From assembly GCA_018380885.1 (NCBI GenBank), contig JAGZSY010000026.1, forward strand, positions 1 through 64,000: 64,000 bases of DNA. Direction: 5' to 3'. Within the stretch, counting starts at the first letter, position 1; each line of letters opens with the position of its first letter. The position numbers and the translations under genes were made by a program. Positions 59,310 to 64,000 of the stretch are shown one piece after another. The DNA comes from Enterocloster asparagiformis. Its GTDB lineage: Bacteria > Bacillota > Clostridia > Lachnospirales > Lachnospiraceae. The notes under the pieces are model-generated. The model worked only from the letters and a program-made list of their open reading frames with translations, was not told where the DNA came from and ran no database searches.

Positions 59310-59636
59310 ATGGAAAAACGAAAAAATCTCTGCGCCATGATTCCCGAATCCCTGCACACGCAGGCGCGGACGGAGCAGGAAAAACTGGAACTGACACTGA
59401 GCCAATATGTCGAGATGGTACTGAAAGAACACTTTGAGATGGGAGGAAAAGCAATGGATGGAAAGACAAGGACACTGGCGTTTCAGGTAACGGAGGAACT
59501 TTTCGGGAGAATTAAGGATCATCTGAAAAAGACAGGACTTAGCCAGAAGGACTTCGTGATCAGCCTGATCGAGCAGGCGCTTGCGGAAGCGGAAGCCGCT
59601 GAACCAAACGCAGAAGGACAGAAAAAGGAAGAATGA
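59310..59636 (+). CDS. Double ribbon-helix-helix-type protein
   Basis: 108 residues. Two ribbon-helix-helix-like halves follow each other: KNLCAMIPESLHTQARTEQ with YVEMVLKEHFE, and RTLAFQVTEELFGRIKDHLKKTG with DFVISLIEQALA. This resembles plasmid-type regulators that bind as dimers, here fused. It may repress the transfer block that follows. GAAAGGAAACGAGC upstream. Confidence 0.7.
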   Translation: MEKRKNLCAMIPESLHTQARTEQEKLELTLSQYVEMVLKEHFEMGGKAMDGKTRTLAFQVTEELFGRIKDHLKKTGLSQKDFVISLIEQALAEAEAAEPNAEGQKKEE

Positions 59637-59701
59637 TGACAGATATCCCGAACCGCCGGAGCCACAGAGCCTCGGGGTTTTTCATTTGGAGGTGAACATT
59701 T

Positions 59702-59941
59702 TTGTATATTTACCCGGACAACTTAAAATCCAAGGCCACGCTGTGGCTCTGGCAGCTGAAGGACATCGGCATCATCGGTGTGTGCGCGGTGGTGTCCATT
59801 CTGGCGCTGACGCAGGCGGGGTTCTTCCCGCCCATCGTCCTGACGGCGGTGTTTGCCTTTCTGACGATCCGCTTTGAGGACACCTATGCCTGCAGGTTCT
59901 TTTTCACCTGTCAGCAGCTTTACGAATGGAGGTATAGGTAA
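59702..59941 (+). CDS. PrgI family protein
   Basis: 79 residues with two membrane helices (DIGIIGVCAVVSILAL, PPIVLTAVFAFLTI). It matches PrgI, a small subunit next to VirB4 in Gram-positive conjugation systems. Start TTG 59702, with GGAGGTGAAC upstream; it ends one base into the next gene. Confidence 0.85.
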   Translation: MYIYPDNLKSKATLWLWQLKDIGIIGVCAVVSILALTQAGFFPPIVLTAVFAFLTIRFEDTYACRFFFTCQQLYEWRYR

Positions 59942-60534
59942 TGAGCAGAAAAACAGAGAAGAAACAGGCCCGTGAGAAAGCCTCCACCCGCCAGCTCATC
60001 GGGGCCGAGGCCGTCACGGATTACAGCCTCGTCACCCACGGGCATGGCGAGTTGGTGTATTTTATCGTAAAGCCCTCCAACATCTCTGTGCTTTCCGAGG
60101 CCAGCGTCGGGGCGCGGATCTATGCCCTGATGACGGTGCTAAAAGGCGTGGCTGAGATTGAAATGCTGTGCTTAAACAGTCGGGAGAGCTTCGAGGACAA
60201 CAAGCGGTTCCTGCGCTCCCGGATGGAGCAGGAGGACAACCTGGTGGTGCGGAAACTCCTTGAAAAAGACCAGACGCACCTCGACCGGATACAGGTGCAG
60301 ATGGCGACCGCCCGTGAATTTTTAATCATGATCCGGCTGAAGGACGAGAAGGAATCCGAGGTGTTCCCCTACCTTTCCCGAATTGAAAAATCCTTAAAAG
60401 AGCAGGGCTTTTCCGTGAAACGAGCCGACCGGGAGGACATCAAGCGCATCCTCGCTGTGTATTATGAGCAGAACGTGACCACGGAGAAGTTTGAGGACTT
60501 TGACGGGGACCGCTGGATTATACCGGAGGACTGA
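59941..60534 (+). CDS. Conserved conjugation protein before VirB4
   Basis: 197 residues. VYFIVKPSNISVLSEASVGARIYALMTVLKG and RIQVQMATAREFLIMIRLKD are features of the TcpC/VirB4-partner proteins seen at this place in Tn916-unrelated Clostridial elements. It may be a split N-terminal domain of VirB4. The start overlaps prgI by one base. Confidence 0.75.
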   Translation: MSRKTEKKQAREKASTRQLIGAEAVTDYSLVTHGHGELVYFIVKPSNISVLSEASVGARIYALMTVLKGVAEIEMLCLNSRESFEDNKRFLRSRMEQEDNLVVRKLLEKDQTHLDRIQVQMATAREFLIMIRLKDEKESEVFPYLSRIEKSLKEQGFSVKRADREDIKRILAVYYEQNVTTEKFEDFDGDRWIIPED

Positions 60535-60604
60535 TACGAACTATTGGCATCAGGGCAGGACAGCTCTGGTGCTTTCTTTATGCCAAAACCAAGGAGGTAT
60601 CCAT

Positions 60605-62434
60605 TTGAAAAAAGCGAGAACCGCCCCTGTGGTGGCTGCGGAGGATGTGCATATTCAGGAGTTTCTGGATATGATCGCGCCCTCCGTCATCAAGTTTGAA
60701 ACCGACCATTTTATCTGCGGCAACACCTACCGATGCGTGTGGGCCTTGAGGGAATATCCGACAGCCACTGATGAGCAGGCCATCCTGTCGCATCTTGGGG
60801 AAAAGGACGGTGTCACCCTGCGGATTTATACCCGCCATGTCACGCCGGTGGAAGAAAAGAAAATTATCAGCAACGCTGCCAACAAAAACCGCATGGATCG
60901 GAGCAATACCAACGATCTCCAGCAGACAGTGCTGGCAGAATCAAACCTGCAGGATGTGACCACCATCGTGGCGCAGATGCACCGGAACCGGGAGCCGTTG
61001 CTTCACGCGGCGGTCTATCTGGAACTGTGCGCCCATGACCTCGACCAGCTTAAACTCCTGCAGACCGAGGTGCTGACGGAACTGATCCGCTCCAAGTTAA
61101 ATGTTGACCGGCTCATGCTGCGCCAGCAGCAGGGCTTCCAGTGCGTGATGCCTACCGGGTGGAACCTGTTCCGGGATCAGTTTGAGCGCGTCCTGCCTGC
61201 CAGCAGTGTGGCCAACCTGTACCCATTCAATTACAGCGGCAAAACTGATCCGCAGGGCTTTTATATCGGCAGGGATAAGTTCGGCAGCAACGTGCTGGTG
61301 GATTTTAACCGCCGTGCAGATGACAAGACCAACGCCAACATCCTGATCCTTGGAAACAGCGGACAAGGTAAGAGTTATCTGTTAAAGCTCCTGTTGACGA
61401 ACCTGCGGGAATCCGGGATGCGGGTGTGTGCGCTTGATCCGGAAATGGAGTACGAGGATCTGACGAACAACCTCGGCGGCTGCTTTATTGACCTGATGGG
61501 CGGCAAGTATATCATCAACCCATTGGAGCCGAAAACATGGGATGAAGCGGGCAGTCCGGAGGACATGGATGCGCCGCAGACCTTCCGCATCAGCTCCCGT
61601 CTGTCCCAGCACATCAGCTTCCTGAAAGACTTTTTCCGAACCTATAAGGATTTCACCGACCGGGAAATCGATGTCATTGAGATTATGCTCCAGAAGCTGT
61701 ACGCCAAATGGGGTATCAGTGACCAGAGTGACTTTGACCGTTTTCTCCCGGAGGATTACCCGATCCTGTCCGACCTGTATGCGTTTATGGAGACGGAATA
61801 CAAAGCGTTTGATGAGGGGAAACGGCAGCTTTACACCGCCGAAATGCTACAGAGCATCCTGCTGGGATTAAACTCCATGTGTGTGGGTGCGGAGAGTAAA
61901 TTCTTCAACGGCCACACCAACATCACTGATTCCAGCTTTGTCACCTTCGGCGTGAAAGGACTGCTGCAGGCCAGCCGGAGTTTAAAGAACGCCCTGCTGT
62001 TCAACGTCCTGTCCTTTATGAGCGATGAGCTTTTGACCGAGGGTAACACTGCCGCCAGTCTTGATGAATTTTACCTGTTCCTGTCCAACCTGACTGCCGT
62101 TGAATATGTCCGCAACTTTATGAAGCGTGTGCGGAAGAAGGATTCGGCGGTGATTATCGCCAGTCAGAATCTGGAGGATTTCAATCTGGACGGTGTCCGG
62201 GAGTACACCAAGCCCCTGTTCTCCATCCCCACGCACCAGTTTCTGTTCAATGCGGGCAGCATCGACGCGAAGTTTTATACGGATACCCTGCAGCTTGAGG
62301 ACAGCGAATACAACCTGATCCGTTACCCCCAGCGAGGCGTGTGCCTTTATAAATGCGGCAATGAGCGGTACAACCTGATGGTAAACGCCCCGGAATATAA
62401 GGCAAAGCTGTTCGGTAAGGCGGGCGGCAGGTAA
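60605..62434 (+). CDS. VirB4/TraE-type conjugation ATPase
   Basis: 609 residues. The ATPase core has Walker A LGNSGQGKSYLLKLLL and ASLDEFYLFLSN as Walker B, with the conserved ARRE-like C-terminal KKDSAVIIASQNLEDF. VirB4 powers assembly of the transfer channel. Start TTG 60605, 8 bp after AAGGAGG; the open frame upstream lies within the previous gene. Full length and apparently intact. Confidence 0.92.
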   Translation: MKKARTAPVVAAEDVHIQEFLDMIAPSVIKFETDHFICGNTYRCVWALREYPTATDEQAILSHLGEKDGVTLRIYTRHVTPVEEKKIISNAANKNRMDRSNTNDLQQTVLAESNLQDVTTIVAQMHRNREPLLHAAVYLELCAHDLDQLKLLQTEVLTELIRSKLNVDRLMLRQQQGFQCVMPTGWNLFRDQFERVLPASSVANLYPFNYSGKTDPQGFYIGRDKFGSNVLVDFNRRADDKTNANILILGNSGQGKSYLLKLLLTNLRESGMRVCALDPEMEYEDLTNNLGGCFIDLMGGKYIINPLEPKTWDEAGSPEDMDAPQTFRISSRLSQHISFLKDFFRTYKDFTDREIDVIEIMLQKLYAKWGISDQSDFDRFLPEDYPILSDLYAFMETEYKAFDEGKRQLYTAEMLQSILLGLNSMCVGAESKFFNGHTNITDSSFVTFGVKGLLQASRSLKNALLFNVLSFMSDELLTEGNTAASLDEFYLFLSNLTAVEYVRNFMKRVRKKDSAVIIASQNLEDFNLDGVREYTKPLFSIPTHQFLFNAGSIDAKFYTDTLQLEDSEYNLIRYPQRGVCLYKCGNERYNLMVNAPEYKAKLFGKAGGR

Positions 62435-62451
62435 GGGGGAGGTGACAGTGC

Positions 62452-63513
62452 ATGGATTTAAAAGACCAACGCTTCGGCATTGAAATTGAAATGACCGGCA
62501 TCACCAGACAGCGGGCTGCCGAGATCGCCGCTGAATATTTCGGGACATCTTCACGCTATGTCGGTTCCGGTTATGATATCTACGCTGCGCTGGACAGTCA
62601 AGGGCGGCAGTGGAAATTTATGAGTGATTCAAGTATTACAGCGCAGCGCAAGGAGGGCAGGCAGAAGGTTGCAGCCAGCAGAGAATACCAGACGGAGATG
62701 GTCAGCCCTATCTGCCGCTATGAGGATATCATCCCAGTGCAGGAAATCATCCGCAAACTGAAGGAAGCCGGGGCAATTACCAATACGAGCTGCGGTATCC
62801 ATGTGCATATTGACGCATCCCCGTTTGATGCCCGGACGCTGCGAAACATCACCAACATCATGGCCTCCAAGGAGGATCTGATTTATAAGGCGTTGGGGGT
62901 TTCCGTGGCCCGCCAGAACCGGTGGTGCCAGCCGGTGGAGCAGCGATTCCTCGACCAGCTTAATGCCCGCAGGCCAAGAAATATGCGGGAGGTGGAGCGG
63001 ATCTGGTACAACGGAGCAAGCCGCAGCCATGAGCATTATGATAACAGCCGTTACCACTGTCTGAATCTCCACTCAGTATTCCAGAAAGGTACGGTGGAGT
63101 TCCGGCTGTTCAATGGAACGCTCCATGCCGGAAAGATCAAGGCGTACATCCAGTTCTGTCTCGCCATTGGGGCGCAGGCGCTCAATCAGACCTGCGCCAG
63201 CCGGAGGAAAACCCAGACCACCAACGAGAAGTATACGTTCCGGACATGGCTGCTTCGGCTGGGCTTAAACGGCGATGAGTTCGCCACCGCCAGACAGCAT
63301 CTGCTGGCCAACCTCCCCGGCTGTATTGCATGGCGCGATCCGGCACAGGCCGAGGCTCAGAAGGAACGCTTAAGGCAGAAAAGAGAAAAGGAACGGGAGC
63401 AGGCGAGGCTGGAGCGGGCCGCCGTAGAAGCTGTTCCGCAGGATCAGGCAACCGAACAGACAGAACAGGCCGAGGTTTCCGATGAAACCCCGGCCTTTGT
63501 CATACGGATGTGA
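62452..63513 (+). CDS. Amidoligase family protein
   Basis: 353 residues. RFGIEIEMTGITRQRAAEIAAEYFG and CGIHVHIDASPFDARTLRNI carry the family's active-site patterns (GxExE and GxHxH), with VEFRLFNGTLHAGKI near the end. These ATP-dependent enzymes join carboxylates to amines, often glutamate. The gene is directly followed by a gamma-glutamylcyclotransferase gene; known pairs of this kind are thought to modify proteins or make small peptides. GGGGGAGGTGACAG upstream. Confidence 0.9.
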   Translation: MDLKDQRFGIEIEMTGITRQRAAEIAAEYFGTSSRYVGSGYDIYAALDSQGRQWKFMSDSSITAQRKEGRQKVAASREYQTEMVSPICRYEDIIPVQEIIRKLKEAGAITNTSCGIHVHIDASPFDARTLRNITNIMASKEDLIYKALGVSVARQNRWCQPVEQRFLDQLNARRPRNMREVERIWYNGASRSHEHYDNSRYHCLNLHSVFQKGTVEFRLFNGTLHAGKIKAYIQFCLAIGAQALNQTCASRRKTQTTNEKYTFRTWLLRLGLNGDEFATARQHLLANLPGCIAWRDPAQAEAQKERLRQKREKEREQARLERAAVEAVPQDQATEQTEQAEVSDETPAFVIRM

Positions 63514-63544
63514 ATCCGCACAGCGTATCATAAAGGAGGAAAAG

Positions 63545-64000
63545 ATGAGCAGAAAACCCACGCTTTATATCGCCTACGGCAGCAACCTGAACCTGCCGCA
63601 GATGGCGTTCCGCTGCCCCACCGCAGAGGTGGTGGGAACAAGTGAACTGAAGGATTATGAACTGTTATTCCGTGGCGGCCGCAAAGGTGCGGTCGCTACG
63701 GTGGAACCCAAGGAGGGCAGTTCCGTCCCCGTGCTTCTCTGGAAAATCCGCCAGACAGACGAGGCGGCGCTTGACCGCTATGAGGGATATCCCAGATTTT
63801 ATGACAAGCAGATGATGGATGTGGAGCTGGATGGCAAGACTGTGTCTGCGATGGTTTATATCATGACGCCCGGCCATGAGTTCGGCGTCCCCTCGGACTA
63901 CTATGCCGAAGTGATCCGGGAAGGCTATAAGTCGGCAGGCTTTGATACGCAGGTGCTGGACGATGCCATTGAACACGCGTGGGAGTTGGTACAGGAGCAG
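63545..64000 (+). CDS. Gamma-glutamylcyclotransferase-like protein (cut by window end)
   Basis: At least 152 residues before the window ends. YIAYGSNLNLPQMAFRCPTAEVVGTSELKDYELLFRG is the GGCT fold start (YGSNL), with the catalytic Glu in DRYEGYP and FYDKQMMDV. The family opens gamma-glutamyl amides to 5-oxoproline. It starts 31 bp after the amidoligase with AAAGGAGGAAAAG, so the two are co-expressed. Confidence 0.9.
   Translation, partial: MSRKPTLYIAYGSNLNLPQMAFRCPTAEVVGTSELKDYELLFRGGRKGAVATVEPKEGSSVPVLLWKIRQTDEAALDRYEGYPRFYDKQMMDVELDGKTVSAMVYIMTPGHEFGVPSDYYAEVIREGYKSAGFDTQVLDDAIEHAWELVQEQ

Noticed and set aside
59941..60534. A split VirB4 caused by frameshift
   Set aside because: The upstream gene has its own stop, and VirB4 has its own ribosome site and a normal N-terminus, so two separate genes are more likely.
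1..64000. tRNA or rRNA genes and an attachment site in a tRNA
   Set aside because: No cloverleaf-like or rRNA-like sequence was recognised by eye; the element's left edge lies in a protein gene.

Overview
The window looks like a gut Lachnospiraceae/Clostridia chromosome, of the Enterocloster/Hungatella type. The evidence is Gram-positive style AGGAGG ribosome sites, a GPH-family sugar transporter, a type I-C CRISPR locus, Firmicutes-type pilus ATPases, and a conjugative module with PrgI, TrbL-like and VirB4-like genes. This is inferred from gene families; no rRNA or tRNA gene was seen. By eye, base composition changes along the window: the restriction operon (about 2.6-11.4 kb) is AT-rich, and the rest is richer in G+C.

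Layout. (1) 0-16.7 kb is a defence and accessory island. It has a DUF5131 gene, a wrecked IS30 transposase, and a five-gene operon hsdM-hsdS-FRG-hsdR-DUF262/DUF1524. Small orphan genes follow (GNAT, MBL hydrolase, two immunity-like proteins), and then a second, frameshifted DUF5131 copy. (2) 16.8-21.7 kb is a sugar or polyol operon: ROK regulator, zinc dehydrogenase, GPH transporter, PfkB kinase. (3) 21.9-29.5 kb is a type I-C CRISPR-Cas locus, cas3-cas5c-cas8c-cas7, with a short array. cas4 and cas1 are absent and only a possible cas2 tail remains. Its Cas8c is about 250 residues longer than usual because the C-terminal helical module (the Cas11c region) is present three times. An in-frame GTG with a very strong ribosome site sits just before the first module. 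(4) 29.5-37.4 kb is ordinary chromosome: a hydrolase pseudogene, XRE regulator, membrane GDPD, MFS exporter, iron alcohol dehydrogenase, and two families of tandem repeats. (5) 37.38-37.83 kb is a flavodoxin lipoprotein gene cut off mid-fold, apparently at the left edge of an integrated element. (6) 38 kb to the window end is part of a large integrative conjugative element. It carries ArdA-like antirestriction proteins, a Dam-type methylase, AbrB-like regulators and SpoVG. It also has a compact Flp/Tad pilus assembly line (pilin-like proteins, prepilin peptidase, CpaB, TadZ, CpaF, TadB, TadC), a large Trp-rich secreted protein, and a type IV secretion core (DUF3852, TrbL, PrgI, VirB4). An amidoligase and gamma-glutamylcyclotransferase pair closes the window. 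Integrase, relaxase and coupling protein were not seen and probably lie beyond the right edge.

Read together, the left half defends the chromosome (restriction, FRG, GmrSD-like, CRISPR). The right half is a mobile element carrying antirestriction genes and apparently both a pilus and a secretion channel. The strongest candidate novelty is the triple-module Cas8c with its internal start.
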